Assembly: GCA_003990955.1 (NCBI GenBank)
Contig: BIFV01000010.1
Span: 1-64,000, forward strand
Origin: Sporomusaceae bacterium FL31
Lineage (GTDB): Bacteria > Bacillota > Negativicutes > DSM-1736 > Dendrosporobacteraceae
Length of the DNA: 64,000 nucleotides
Direction of reading: 5' to 3'
Shown: positions 1-8,091 of the stretch, in pieces
Position numbering within the stretch: the first letter of the stretch is position 1
Layout: every line of letters starts with the position of its first letter
Made by a program: the position numbers and the translations under genes
Notes under the pieces: model-generated
Database searches by the model: none
The model's input: only the letters and a program-made list of their open reading frames with translations
Told to the model about the DNA's origin: nothing

Positions 1-372
1 TTTCATTTAATCCTGCGACAGGGCTTCTTAATCGCGTCTATTTGTCAGGGTTCACTTCATTCTTCGGAAGGCTTTTTTCTTAGAGCCGATAGCAGGATTT
101 GAACCGGTGATCTCTCATTGCGAATGAATGTTAAATTGTAGTTAGGTGCATTATTGCTTTTATTACTCAATAAACCATTGTCGGCTGCCTGACCCTAGAT
201 CTGATTAATGAAATATTCTTCCGTATTTTAATAGTTTTTCTGTGGCGTAGGTTTATTTAAATGAATACTTGAAACACTATTTAAACAAAAAGAAGGATTT
301 AATTTTGCAAGCCTAGTATTTATAAATCTCTAAAATGTTATTTAATTAATCATTCAAATAGGAGGAAATACT
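1..372. other. Intergenic, with tRNA remnant
   Basis: No credible coding sequence. The only recognisable item is the tRNA-Thr 3' remnant at 83-130, preceded at 61-77 by the right arm of the hairpin that follows the intact tRNA-Thr at 1602-1677. The rest is AT-rich and without visible signal except the ribosome site at 360-366 for the next gene. Confidence 0.6.
61..130 (-). pseudogene. Decayed 3' half of tRNA-Thr
   Basis: Positions 83-130 match the 3' half of the intact tRNA-Thr(CGT) at 1602-1677 (T arm, variable loop, anticodon region) with about four differences. The match stops just past the anticodon loop, and the D arm and 5' acceptor strand are missing. Part of the downstream hairpin (CTTCGGAAGGCTT) is also preserved at 62-74. 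It has the same orientation as the intact gene and lies 1.5 kb downstream of its 3' end, the arrangement left when an element integrates into a tRNA 3' end. Confidence 0.75.
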
Positions 373-528
373 GTGGCAAATTTTGCTTATTGGGTTATTA
401 CAACAGCCATTGGGGTTGGGATAGGTTGGTATCTTGGAAAGATTGAAGGGGTTATCTTTATGGGTGTAGTATCTGCATTGGTCGGGTTTTTCTTATTATT
501 TGAGGAAAAAACCCATATAGAGAATTAA
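373..528 (+). CDS. Small two-span membrane protein
   Basis: A 51-residue ORF starting at GTG, chosen because AGGAGG at 360-364 sits about 8 nt upstream. It reads as two hydrophobic segments: residues ~5-20 (YWVITTAIGVGIGWYLG) and ~27-43 (GVIFMGVVSALVGFFLL), joined by a short KIEG turn and ending in a charged EEKTHIEN tail. Gly spacing in the first helix suggests packing between helices. I do not recognise the family. It is monocistronic, followed by a weak hairpin, and lies between the tRNA-Thr remnant and the intact tRNA-Thr. Ribosome site and composition make it a likely real gene. Confidence 0.6.
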   Translation: MANFAYWVITTAIGVGIGWYLGKIEGVIFMGVVSALVGFFLLFEEKTHIEN

Positions 529-533
529 TTCGT

Positions 534-571
534 AAAAAGAGTGCTCCTTTTCAAGGTCGCTCTTTTTTTGT
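534..571 (+). terminator. Probable terminator after small membrane gene
   Basis: AAAAGAG and CTCTTTT arms separated by about 20 nt, followed by a run of seven T. The stem is short, so moderate confidence. Confidence 0.5.
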
Positions 572-820
572 GCCAATAATTCCTATTTACATTTACCAAG
601 TGGCAGTAAATAGAAAACCGTCCAAAAATAGATGGCACATTAAATTACACTTGTTACTAAAGATTACCTTGAGACTTCGACGTAATGGGCATCGCTAACT
701 TTTTTCTTAAGACTGCCGCAGAACTTAAATAGATTCGATAATAAAGTAACCAAAAATGGTTTTTATAGCATCAGCTAGCTATTTACGAACATACTAATAT
801 TATTTTATAACATTAAGAGG
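572..820. other. Intergenic, no clear feature
   Basis: AT-rich stretch before the membrane protein gene at 830. A weak AACCGTCC-like sequence at about 614-623 may be a decayed copy of the box described at 20892 and 51643, but is too short to call. The ribosome site AGAGGTG at 816-822 belongs to the next gene. Confidence 0.4.
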
Positions 821-829
821 TGCGAAAAG

Positions 830-1276
830 ATGGAAGACAGAGTATTTCGGGGTTTTGTGGCTGGAATTATAGGGGGTATTGTGGCCACCTTATTAAGCTA
901 TCTTGCTTATTTTAAGGAATTCACTACATTACGATTAACAGACTGGGCAGCAATCCTTATTTTTGCTCATGTGCCTCCATTCAGCACAGAAGAACACCTA
1001 TTCGCTTCCTTTATTCATATTGGCTGGTGCGGTGCCGTCGGCTCCGTGTTTGCTTATTTCCTAGCCTGGACCACTAACCGAAGGATTCTTTTCAAGGCTT
1101 GGATGATAGGAACCACCCCTTATTTTGTGATCTATTTGCTAACCTCATTATTTTTAACACCTGGAACTGTGCCGACACCATTTAAAACTGCACTTTCAAA
1201 TTATATTTCGTCAACGATATTCAGTATAATTATGGGATATAGTTACAAAGTTCTCGAACAAAGAGAAAAAATTTAG
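830..1276 (+). CDS. Four-span membrane protein, unknown
   Basis: A 148-residue protein with four likely membrane spans (about residues 7-27, 58-80, 92-112 and 122-140) and a charged C-terminus (LEQREKI). The N-terminal span is Gly-rich (GFVAGIIGGIVATLLSYLAY), as in small Firmicute integral membrane proteins of unknown role; I do not recognise the family firmly. AGAGGTG lies 7 nt upstream of the ATG. It stands alone between tRNA-Thr and its remnant, so it may be passenger DNA of a former integrated element. No catalytic motif is visible. Confidence 0.7.
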   Translation: MEDRVFRGFVAGIIGGIVATLLSYLAYFKEFTTLRLTDWAAILIFAHVPPFSTEEHLFASFIHIGWCGAVGSVFAYFLAWTTNRRILFKAWMIGTTPYFVIYLLTSLFLTPGTVPTPFKTALSNYISSTIFSIIMGYSYKVLEQREKI

Positions 1277-1290
1277 TAGTAAACGCAAAA

Positions 1291-1321
1291 AAGCCGCAAA
1301 GATTAATGCCCCGAGCGGCTT
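1291..1321 (+). terminator. Hairpin after membrane protein gene
   Basis: AAGCCGC and GCGGCTT arms separated by 17 nt, 14 nt after the stop codon. The following T-run is poor (TCCTTGTT). Confidence 0.5.
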
Positions 1322-1566
1322 CCTTGTTAAATTGAAATTAGGAATCTCCCCAATCTAATGATTCATCAATGTGATTAACGTACAACGGTAGTCCCAACGA
1401 CAAAATTATATTGAAAGATAAATCAAATACAAAACTAAAGAAGCTTGAAAAATGGTTCAAAAGTTAATTTTGCATCTTGTCGATCAACGATCAAGAGTAT
1501 CTAAAATTAAATCATTTTTATTTTTGCCTCGAAATGGACATAGTTTTGGGCACAACATAACATAAA
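1322..1566. other. Intergenic, no feature seen
   Basis: AT-rich sequence between the membrane protein gene and the terminator of tRNA-Thr. No ORF with a ribosome site and no clear repeat. Confidence 0.5.
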
Positions 1567-1593
1567 AAGCCTTCCGAGTTCTTCGGAAGGCTT
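1567..1593 (-). terminator. Terminator of tRNA-Thr
   Basis: AAGCCTTCCGA and TCGGAAGGCTT form an 11-bp perfect stem with a 5-nt loop, just downstream of the minus-strand tRNA-Thr. On the minus strand a T-run follows. The right arm recurs next to the tRNA remnant at 62-74. Confidence 0.85.
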
Positions 1594-1601
1594 GATTTCA
1601 T

Positions 1602-1677
1602 TGGAGCCGATAGCAGGATTTGAACCTGTGACCCTCTCATTACGAATGAGATGCTCTACCAACTGAGCTATACCGGC
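1602..1677 (-). tRNA. tRNA-Thr (anticodon CGT)
   Basis: Complete 76-nt cloverleaf on the minus strand with an encoded CCA end. Acceptor arms GCCGGTA and TATCGGC pair (one G-U); the T loop is GTTCAAATC. The anticodon loop TTCGTAA gives CGT, reading the Thr codon ACG. A hairpin terminator follows at 1567-1593. Confidence 0.95.
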
Positions 1678-1745
1678 ACTTTAAGATTATTTTATAACTA
1701 CAATGCCTTACTGTCAATGATTCCCAAATCCTTTTAACTTTACAA

Positions 1746-1780
1746 CTGTTACAAAATTCATTTTATGAAACTTGTAACAG
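1746..1780. promoter_or_regulatory. Likely TetR operator dyad
   Basis: A 35-bp near-perfect inverted repeat: CTGTTACAA-N2-TTCAT, a short centre, then ATGAA-N2-TTGTAACAG. It lies 47 nt upstream of the tetR-type ATG, where the autoregulatory operator of this family is usually found. That the TetR protein binds here is inference. Confidence 0.65.
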
Positions 1781-1826
1781 TAATATTTTGTATGATATGA
1801 TATTTCCATTAAAGGAGGCGTGAACG

Positions 1827-2432
1827 ATGACAGGACCCTCGCTAAGCAAAGAACTAATCTTGGATACAGCCGAACAAGTCCTTTGCCGGTTCGGTTCAGA
1901 TAAAGCGACTGTTGTGGATGTAGCAAAATCACTAAAAATCAGCCATGCAGCAGTATATCGTTATTTTCCTAATAAGGCGTCATTACTTAATGCGCTCGTT
2001 GAACGCTGGCTGCACAATATTGCTGATTCGATGCAATTAGTCCTTCGTACTCCTGGCAGTGCATCAGAGCGTTTGCGACTATGGTTTGAGACACTTTTAA
2101 ACCTTAAGCGCGCAAAGTTACTGGAAGAGCCGGAATTATTTGCCTTGTACTTTTCACTTTCCGAGCAAACCCCCCAGGTTGTTGCCGCTTACACGGACAG
2201 CTTACTAACCCAAATTACTCAGTTAATTGATACCGGGATAACCTCCCAGGAGTTTCGGCCCTGCAATAGCCAGCGGACTGCTATTGCTGTTTTACATGCC
2301 ATGCTTCGATTTCGCCATCCTGCCCACGCTCAGTCTTGGACATCCCCCACCCTTCAACAGGATTTTGATGATGTATGGCAGCTAATACTTTCAGGAATTG
2401 CAAACACCAGCAATACTCAACAAAGTATCTAG
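1827..2432 (+). CDS. TetR family repressor
   Basis: A 201-residue one-domain repressor. The N-terminal TetR helix-turn-helix is clear at residues ~10-57 (ILDTAEQVLCRFG, then DVAKSLKISHAAVYRYFPNK); the rest is the helical ligand and dimerisation domain. AAAGGAGG lies about 8 nt before the ATG. It is followed after 24 nt by a Bcr/CflA-type MFS exporter in the same orientation, and a strong dyad lies upstream, so it probably represses its own two-gene operon and is released by a drug. The inducer cannot be told from sequence. Confidence 0.9.
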   Translation: MTGPSLSKELILDTAEQVLCRFGSDKATVVDVAKSLKISHAAVYRYFPNKASLLNALVERWLHNIADSMQLVLRTPGSASERLRLWFETLLNLKRAKLLEEPELFALYFSLSEQTPQVVAAYTDSLLTQITQLIDTGITSQEFRPCNSQRTAIAVLHAMLRFRHPAHAQSWTSPTLQQDFDDVWQLILSGIANTSNTQQSI

Positions 2433-2456
2433 CAATTAATGATAAAGGATGATTTT

Positions 2457-3683
2457 ATGAATAATTACGAAAACTGCTCTGCTGTTGTTAGCGACAACCC
2501 ACAATTATCAAGACTTTGGCTGGCATTTATTCTGGGGACACTGGCTGCCTTTGGACCGTTATCAATTGATATGTATCTGCCTGCTCTCCCCACTCTATCC
2601 AGCGATCTGCAGGCAAGCACCTCACTAGCCCAACTTAGCCTGACTGCTTGTTTATTTGGTATCGCTCTGGGTCAGATATTCGCTGGCCCCATCAGTGATA
2701 TTCAGGGACGCAAAGGCCCTTTACTGGTCGGACTGTTCCTTTATGTAATTTCATCTGTATTATGCGTGTTTTCGCCAACCATTTGGCTGTTTATTATCAT
2801 GCGCTTTATTCAAGGCTTAGCAGGATCTGTTGGTATTGTCATTGCGCGGGCAGCCGTTCGTGATCTCTACTCAGGTTCAGAAATGACCCGCTTTTTCTCA
2901 CTATTAATGCTGGTAAACGGCGTTGCCCCGATTTTAGCTCCAGTACTTGGCGGACAAATTCTACAGGTTACATCCTGGCGCGGTGTTTTTATGGTGCTGG
3001 CAGCAATAGGCGCCTTTATGCTTGTGACCGTATTTTGGGGTTTCCGCGAAACCTTGCCTCCTGCTAGACGTTCAAAAGGAGCACTGAAAAATATTCTGCA
3101 CACATTTTACACCTTGATTAAAAACAGTAAATTTATGGGGTATGCACTAGGACAAGGCTTCATTATGGCTGCTATGTTTGCTTATATTTCAGGGTCTCCC
3201 TTTGTCATCCAGAATATCTTTAATGTCTCCCCACAGAAATTCAGTCTATTCTTTGGAATTAATGGGCTGGGAATTATTATTGCCAGCCAAATTACCGGAC
3301 GCCTGGCAGGACGCATTCCTGAAAGCACACTGCTAGTCAGTGGCCTGGCGATGGCGTTCATTAGCAGTTTGGTATTACTCATTTCGATCTTATTCAGTGG
3401 CGGACTTTATACCTTTCTAGTTCCCTTATTCTTTGTTATCTCAAGCGTAGGTATCGTAGGCACAAGCAGTTTTTCCTTAGCAATGCAGGATCAGGCAAAA
3501 TCGGCTGGTAGTGCATCAGCACTGATCGGCCTCTTATCCTTTGTCCTGGGAGGCACGATGGCACCATTTGTCGGCGTTGCCGGAAGCCATTCTGCTCTCC
3601 CGATGGGAATTATTATTGCTATTTCTACAAGCGCGGCAGTGTTATGCTACATCCTGCTTATCAGGCCAAACGAGCGACATTAG
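2457..3683 (+). CDS. Bcr/CflA-type multidrug MFS exporter
   Basis: A 12-span MFS drug:proton antiporter of about 408 residues, the usual length for Bcr/CflA (DHA1). Diagnostic features are GPLSIDMYLPALP at the first span and the loop 2-3 motif GPISDIQGRKGP at residue ~77; AAVRDLY follows span 4-5. I chose the ATG at 2457 over the in-frame ATG at 2439 because AAAGGA (2444-2449) sits 7 nt before it. It forms an operon with the TetR gene and ends at a strong bidirectional hairpin. Substrate unknown; bicyclomycin, sulfonamide or chloramphenicol-like drugs are typical of the family. Confidence 0.88.
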   Translation: MNNYENCSAVVSDNPQLSRLWLAFILGTLAAFGPLSIDMYLPALPTLSSDLQASTSLAQLSLTACLFGIALGQIFAGPISDIQGRKGPLLVGLFLYVISSVLCVFSPTIWLFIIMRFIQGLAGSVGIVIARAAVRDLYSGSEMTRFFSLLMLVNGVAPILAPVLGGQILQVTSWRGVFMVLAAIGAFMLVTVFWGFRETLPPARRSKGALKNILHTFYTLIKNSKFMGYALGQGFIMAAMFAYISGSPFVIQNIFNVSPQKFSLFFGINGLGIIIASQITGRLAGRIPESTLLVSGLAMAFISSLVLLISILFSGGLYTFLVPLFFVISSVGIVGTSSFSLAMQDQAKSAGSASALIGLLSFVLGGTMAPFVGVAGSHSALPMGIIIAISTSAAVLCYILLIRPNERH

Positions 3684-3690
3684 TAAATTG

Positions 3691-3735
3691 ACATAGAAAC
3701 TGGTACATGGCTTAAGCCTGTACCAGTTTCTATGT
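3691..3735. terminator. Strong bidirectional terminator
   Basis: A perfect 16-bp stem (ACATAGAAACTGGTAC and its complement) with a 13-nt loop, between convergent genes. A T-run follows on the plus strand and an A-rich flank gives a weaker one on the minus strand. Confidence 0.9.
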
Positions 3736-3767
3736 TTTTGTTATAACACATTATTACTGTTTGCTTC

Positions 3768-4409
3768 TTAAAACCCAAGATTCTCTCCCAGAATAACAAC
3801 ATGAATATCAGTTAACGGCGGGCGTCTACTGAGTATGGTCGTAATGTTACAGATTCGCTGCGGACTTTTGCAATCACTACATTGACCAGACCGAAGACAG
3901 GGATTAGGCAACTCATATTTTTTATTGTTCATCGGTGCAGCATAGAGTTTAATTCGTTGGTCAGCTTCAGCGACATCACAAACGATTTTATTGATTCCGA
4001 CGATAATAATGACTTTCTTCGGGCCAAACATCATCGCCGCAACTCGATTGCCGAAAGCATCACGATTCACGATTTCGCCAGTCAGTGTGATTGCGTTGCT
4101 GCCGGTTAGAAATACATCACAGGTCAACTGCTGATAGCGCCGCTCTATTCGCTCGGCTTGTGTCAGGCCGGCTTGATTATGATCAAACAAAACATGCCCG
4201 CGTTGTTCCAGTGCTTCGACAATTCCCAATTCTAACGTTGTGCGCGATCCGCCAATTCCAACACTTGCATGTGTAGGAATTCGCTCAAGCACCGCGTGAA
4301 CTGCAGTGTGCCGGTCAGCAACATAACTGGCATTAAATCCATTTTTATTTAAAGCCTCGGCTGCTCTTTGACCAATGACCTCACTATGCCAGACCGTTAA
4401 CTCATTCAT
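3768..4409 (-). CDS. LUD-domain protein (LutC/YkgG-like)
   Basis: A single LUD (lactate utilisation, DUF162) domain protein of 213 residues. Visible family motifs are SVGIGGSRTTLELG (residues ~50-63) and DVFLTGSNAITLTGEIVN (~98-115), followed by a KVIIIVGINKIV strand and a Cys-rich tail (CLRSGQCSDC). Family members include LutC, part of a lactate oxidation complex, but stand-alone forms like this have no settled role. The ATG at 4409 is preferred because GGAGGA is 7 nt upstream, rather than the ATG two codons earlier. No lutA or lutB is present. Three copies of a GTGTATATRCAC palindrome lie 110-260 nt upstream. Confidence 0.8.
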   Translation of the reverse strand: MNELTVWHSEVIGQRAAEALNKNGFNASYVADRHTAVHAVLERIPTHASVGIGGSRTTLELGIVEALEQRGHVLFDHNQAGLTQAERIERRYQQLTCDVFLTGSNAITLTGEIVNRDAFGNRVAAMMFGPKKVIIIVGINKIVCDVAEADQRIKLYAAPMNNKKYELPNPCLRSGQCSDCKSPQRICNITTILSRRPPLTDIHVVILGENLGF

Positions 4410-4519
4410 ATTCATTCCTCCAAATTAACTTTATTACCACTAACACCCTCAAATTACCTATTAGCACTCCAAGCCAGTTCACACTCCTTCCTTACAGAAC
4501 AAAGTCGGTCAATCTCTTT

Positions 4520-4671
4520 GTGTATATACACTTTTTAAATAAAAAATACTGAATACGGAACAGCTCCCACTCGCTTCTGTGTAAATACACGCATTTAAGT
4601 AAAACGAATGATTAAATCACACCATCCTATATGCCAGCAGTAATTTCTTAGAAAAGACTGTGTATATGCAC
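4520..4671. repeat. Three GTGTATATRCAC palindromes upstream of LUD gene
   Basis: Copies at 4520-4531 (GTGTATATACAC), 4579-4590 (GTGTAAATACAC) and 4660-4671 (GTGTATATGCAC), each followed within a few bases by a TTTAAATAAA or TTAAGTAAA tract. A fourth lies at 17251-17262 with the same kind of flank. The palindrome with constant A/T flank suggests an operator for a dimeric regulator, in the promoter region of the LUD gene. No other feature is seen in 4410-4796. Confidence 0.45.
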
Positions 4672-4796
4672 ATATATGCTTAAATTATAGCCTTCTTGTT
4701 GCAGCTGTGTCAATGATTCAATTTTATTAATCTCTGGCCTGAAATAAATGAGGGATCAGCTTGAAGCTATTGTTTTTTCACTACACCTAAAATCAA

Positions 4797-4826
4797 AGCC
4801 ATCTTGGCTTAGCATCCAAAATGGCT
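4797..4826 (-). terminator. Terminator of the emrAB-like operon
   Basis: AGCCAT-N2-TTGG and CCAA-N2-ATGGCT arms, about 30 nt beyond the MFS stop codon on the minus strand, with a T-rich downstream flank. Confidence 0.6.
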
Positions 4827-4858
4827 CTGATCTCGCTCTATAATGTCAACCTAATACG

Positions 4859-6424
4859 TTATGTATTTGAAGCACAGGCTCTACGCCGAATCATTAATGC
4901 TAACAAACCACCAATAAAACACAAGATGGCTACTGTGTGAAATACATCCTGGAAGGATAAGATCGAAGCCTGACGGGCTACTAAATTGCTTAGTAAGGCC
5001 TTAAACATCATATACTGCTGCGGCAGCATCCCATAACCTGTTAACCAACCGTGCGCTGCTGCCGCTAACATCTCGCTATCCATCCCTTGCTGACCCCATA
5101 ACCCCTGTAAGAGCTGAAAAATTTCTCGCGATGAATGCATTTCAGGATTAAGGTACTCCTTAAGAACAGCCGTATGATAAATTTCCCGACGAGTTAACAG
5201 CGTCTCAGCAAATACCACCCCAATACTACCGCCAATAATTTTGGACAAATTAAAGATGCCTGAGCCAACACCGATTTTATCTTTGGGTAGTGAGGAAACG
5301 GCACAATTGGTTAAGGGCGACATGGTAAGACCAAGTCCAGCCCCAAATAGCGAGAGGCGGAGGAAGAAATCGCGGCCTGAATAGTCGGTATTAATGGTAT
5401 CCAATGAATAAAGAGCAGCGGCAATCATCATGATTCCGGTAAAAGCCGGCAGTCGCGAGCCGAACCGATCCGCCAGGTGGCCACCAAACGGAGAAAAAAC
5501 GACCATGGTCGCTGTTAAGGGCAGCAGCATCATTCCGGCAGTAGTCGAACTATAATTCATATTTGACTTTAAGAAAAACGGCAGCAAGAACATTCCACCG
5601 TAAAAGGCGACAAAAGAAATAAAGCCCACGATATTAGCCATAGAAAAATTGATGGTACGAAATAAGCGCATGTCTATCATCGGATTCGCTACCCTAAATT
5701 CAACAGCCAGGAACAAAACAAAGGCCGCAAAAGCAGAATAGAACAGCAGCAAAATATACAGCGAATCCCAGCCTTCCTTTTGTCCCTGATTTAAGGCAAC
5801 CACCAAAGAGCTAATCCCGGCAATCAGCAAGCTTGCTCCCAAATAATCAATTTTAACCCCTGAATTACGTCTGGAAGCCGGAATAATCATCAATGCAAAC
5901 ACAATACTGATCACACAAATGGGCCCCACCGAAAAGAAAACTGTCCGCCAGTCAAATTTTTCAATTAAATAACCGCCGATTGTCGGCCCCATCGCACTGC
6001 CAGCGGCCGCCATAGCACTCCATACGCCCAAGGCCTGCCCCCGTTCGTGCGCATCAAAGGTTTCTGCAACAATGGTCATTGCATTGGGCAGCAGCATACC
6101 TGCTCCTATTCCCTGAACAATCCGGAAAAAGACCATTGCAGCCGAGTTGGTGGCAATCCCGCACAGCAAGGAAGCTATGGTAAACAAGATCATGCCTAAT
6201 ACATACACCTTTTTGGCCCCGAACTGATCGCCCAGCTTGCCTGTCAAAGGAAGTGTGGAACCATAGGGCAGCATATAGCCTAGCGATACCCATACAATGG
6301 AATCCATATTGAAATTTAAGGCTGCCATAATATTAGGAAGGGCGATATTGACACAACTACTAACATAGGCACTAAGTACTGTCCCAAGGCAAACAGCAAG
6401 TAGAATTGCATATTTTTTTAACAT
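4859..6424 (-). CDS. EmrB/QacA-type 14-span drug exporter
   Basis: A 521-residue DHA2-family MFS antiporter with about 14 spans. Seen motifs: LPNIMAALN after span 1, GKLGDQFGAKKVYVLG (loop 2-3) and FRIVQGIGAGMLLPNAMTI (motif C region of span 5). It exports hydrophobic drugs by proton antiport. In diderms EmrB works with an EmrA adaptor and a TolC channel; the gene directly upstream encodes such an adaptor, 33 nt away. GAAAGG precedes the ATG. A PadR gene heads the operon. The outer-membrane partner is not nearby; the factor at 62385 belongs to another operon. Confidence 0.9.
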   Translation of the reverse strand: MLKKYAILLAVCLGTVLSAYVSSCVNIALPNIMAALNFNMDSIVWVSLGYMLPYGSTLPLTGKLGDQFGAKKVYVLGMILFTIASLLCGIATNSAAMVFFRIVQGIGAGMLLPNAMTIVAETFDAHERGQALGVWSAMAAAGSAMGPTIGGYLIEKFDWRTVFFSVGPICVISIVFALMIIPASRRNSGVKIDYLGASLLIAGISSLVVALNQGQKEGWDSLYILLLFYSAFAAFVLFLAVEFRVANPMIDMRLFRTINFSMANIVGFISFVAFYGGMFLLPFFLKSNMNYSSTTAGMMLLPLTATMVVFSPFGGHLADRFGSRLPAFTGIMMIAAALYSLDTINTDYSGRDFFLRLSLFGAGLGLTMSPLTNCAVSSLPKDKIGVGSGIFNLSKIIGGSIGVVFAETLLTRREIYHTAVLKEYLNPEMHSSREIFQLLQGLWGQQGMDSEMLAAAAHGWLTGYGMLPQQYMMFKALLSNLVARQASILSFQDVFHTVAILCFIGGLLALMIRRRACASNT

Positions 6425-6457
6425 ACCATAAGACCTTTCATTGCTGATATATCAAGC

Positions 6458-7477
6458 CTATACCGTTAATATATTGATGATAGCCGACATGCCTGGTTTT
6501 AAAATACAGTCAGATTCATCCGCTTTAATTTTAATGGGGAGACGTTGCGTAACCTTGGTAAAGTTTGCTGAGGCATTTTCTGTTGGCAGCAGCGTAAATT
6601 GCGATCCAGATGCCGGTCCGACTTCAGTGACTTGTCCGATAAATTTCCGTCCAGGATAAGCATCAATGGTAAACTCCACTTTCTGACCGACTTTTATCCG
6701 ATTAATGTAGGTTTCTTCAATATTGGCACCAATCCAGACATCGGCAAGATTGCTAATACTGAAGAGTTGCTGCCCGAAAGCCACTATCTCGCCCGGCTCA
6801 GCCGATTTAAGGGCAACCACGCCAGAAGTAGGAGCTTTGATGACCGTATCGGCAAATTGATTCTCGGCATTCTTCAACACCGCAAGAGCTTGTTGAACCT
6901 GAGCCTGAGCCATGTCAACATCTTGTTTGCGAGAGCCTTCCAGGCTTAGGCTATACTGCTCATTAGCTGCAATGTATTGAGCCTCGGCAATTTCATAAGC
7001 GGTTTGGCTGGCATCACTTTGCTGAGCAGATATTGCGCCCCTTTGATAGAGCAATCTGTCTCTTTCCTTATTTCTGCGGGCATTCTCCAAGTTGGCTTGA
7101 ACCTGTAAAACGGCAGCATTGGCCTGAGCGACCTCCTGAGGCCGATTCCCGGCCATGATGGTCGAAAGCTTAGCCTGAGCAATCGCCAAATTGGCCTTAG
7201 CTTGATCAAGCTGAACGGCGAAATCCTGCTGCTCTAGTACGGCTATGACTTGCCCTGTCTCAACCTGATCGCCTTCATTAACCAGCACCTTTTCTAGTCT
7301 TCCATTTGCCTTTGCACTCACTGCAACAATTGTTCCCTTGACTCTTGCATCATCTGTCGAGACCATACGGCTGGCACGCAGCCACCACCAGCAGCCACCA
7401 GCAGCTAAGATGGCGACTAAGCAACCGGCAATGATAGCCAAATGGCGATTACTAAGCTTTGGAGTAACATTATTCAC
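6458..7477 (-). CDS. EmrA/HlyD-type membrane fusion protein
   Basis: An adaptor of about 339 residues: short cytoplasmic N-terminus, one signal anchor (IIAGCLVAILAAGGCWWWL), a split biotinyl-lipoyl domain (VSAKANGRLEKVLVNEGDQV and the KAPTSGVVALKSAEPGEIV half), a coiled-coil hairpin rich in Ala and Gln between them, and a beta-barrel. It links the inner-membrane EmrB-like pump to an outer-membrane channel. I place the start at the GTG at 7477 because GGCGAGGGAAAA lies just before it; the upstream in-frame ATG at 7516 has no ribosome site. Middle gene of the padR-emrA-emrB operon. Confidence 0.87.
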   Translation of the reverse strand: MNNVTPKLSNRHLAIIAGCLVAILAAGGCWWWLRASRMVSTDDARVKGTIVAVSAKANGRLEKVLVNEGDQVETGQVIAVLEQQDFAVQLDQAKANLAIAQAKLSTIMAGNRPQEVAQANAAVLQVQANLENARRNKERDRLLYQRGAISAQQSDASQTAYEIAEAQYIAANEQYSLSLEGSRKQDVDMAQAQVQQALAVLKNAENQFADTVIKAPTSGVVALKSAEPGEIVAFGQQLFSISNLADVWIGANIEETYINRIKVGQKVEFTIDAYPGRKFIGQVTEVGPASGSQFTLLPTENASANFTKVTQRLPIKIKADESDCILKPGMSAIINILTV

Positions 7478-7542
7478 TAATTTTCCCTCGCCTTTTTCTG
7501 CATAGATTTGCATCATTTACTAATTTGATTTCTATTCCACGT

Positions 7543-7914
7543 CTACTTCCTATCTTGAGATGGCAGTAATTCAGCTCTTAGAATAGCAATCTTTTCTTCT
7601 AGTTGGCTAAGACGTTCTTCCAGCATGATTTCCAATGCCGGAATGCGGGCAATGCCAACCTCTGTAATATGATAAATCCGTTTTCCCCTGGTCACAGGGC
7701 TATCCCATGCTCCAACAATGTAGCCTTTCTCTTCCATAATTCTTAATAAAGGATAAAGCGCATTGGTGTTCGGAGTATAGGTATTTTGAGTGCTCTTCTT
7801 TATTTCCTCTGCTAGCTTATTGCCGTGGGCAGGCTCCTGACACAAAAGCTTAAGTATGTATAAACCGAAAACCAGCCTCATGTAACTGAGATAGTCATTT
7901 TGTTTTGATGCCAA
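7543..7914 (-). CDS. PadR family regulator
   Basis: A 123-residue PadR winged-helix regulator: LYILKLLCQEPAHGNKLAEE helix pair, the recognition region with NTNALYPLLRIMEEKGYI, and the wing WDSPVTRGKRIYHITEVG; a short C-terminal dimerisation helix follows. It starts at a TTG with GAGGGG upstream. It heads the operon with the EmrA- and EmrB-like genes, as in LmrR- and PadR-controlled drug pumps, so it probably represses them and itself until a drug binds. Two direct AATGATAA repeats lie upstream at about 7930-7950. Confidence 0.88.
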   Translation of the reverse strand: MASKQNDYLSYMRLVFGLYILKLLCQEPAHGNKLAEEIKKSTQNTYTPNTNALYPLLRIMEEKGYIVGAWDSPVTRGKRIYHITEVGIARIPALEIMLEERLSQLEEKIAILRAELLPSQDRK

Positions 7915-7927
7915 AGTAATCCCCTCA

Positions 7928-7952
7928 TCTTATCATTATATTTATCATTATT
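7928..7952 (-). promoter_or_regulatory. Possible PadR operator repeats
   Basis: Two direct copies of AATGATAA (read on the minus strand) about 12 bp apart, directly upstream of the PadR gene's ribosome site. Position fits autoregulation; the regulator assignment is inference. Confidence 0.3.
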
Positions 7953-8091
7953 AATTTTATCAAGAATTTTTAGCCAGGTCAACCATACCTGACGTCATTC
8001 CTTGGCGAATAAAAAGCAGCAAAGGACCTCAGACGGGTACCACTGCTGCGCATCAACCATTGTATTGACTTGACCTTTATATTCCAATTTG

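Noticed and set aside
6599..6949. 116-residue plus-strand ORF within emrA-like gene
   Set aside because: Shadow of a clear EmrA adaptor; no ribosome site.
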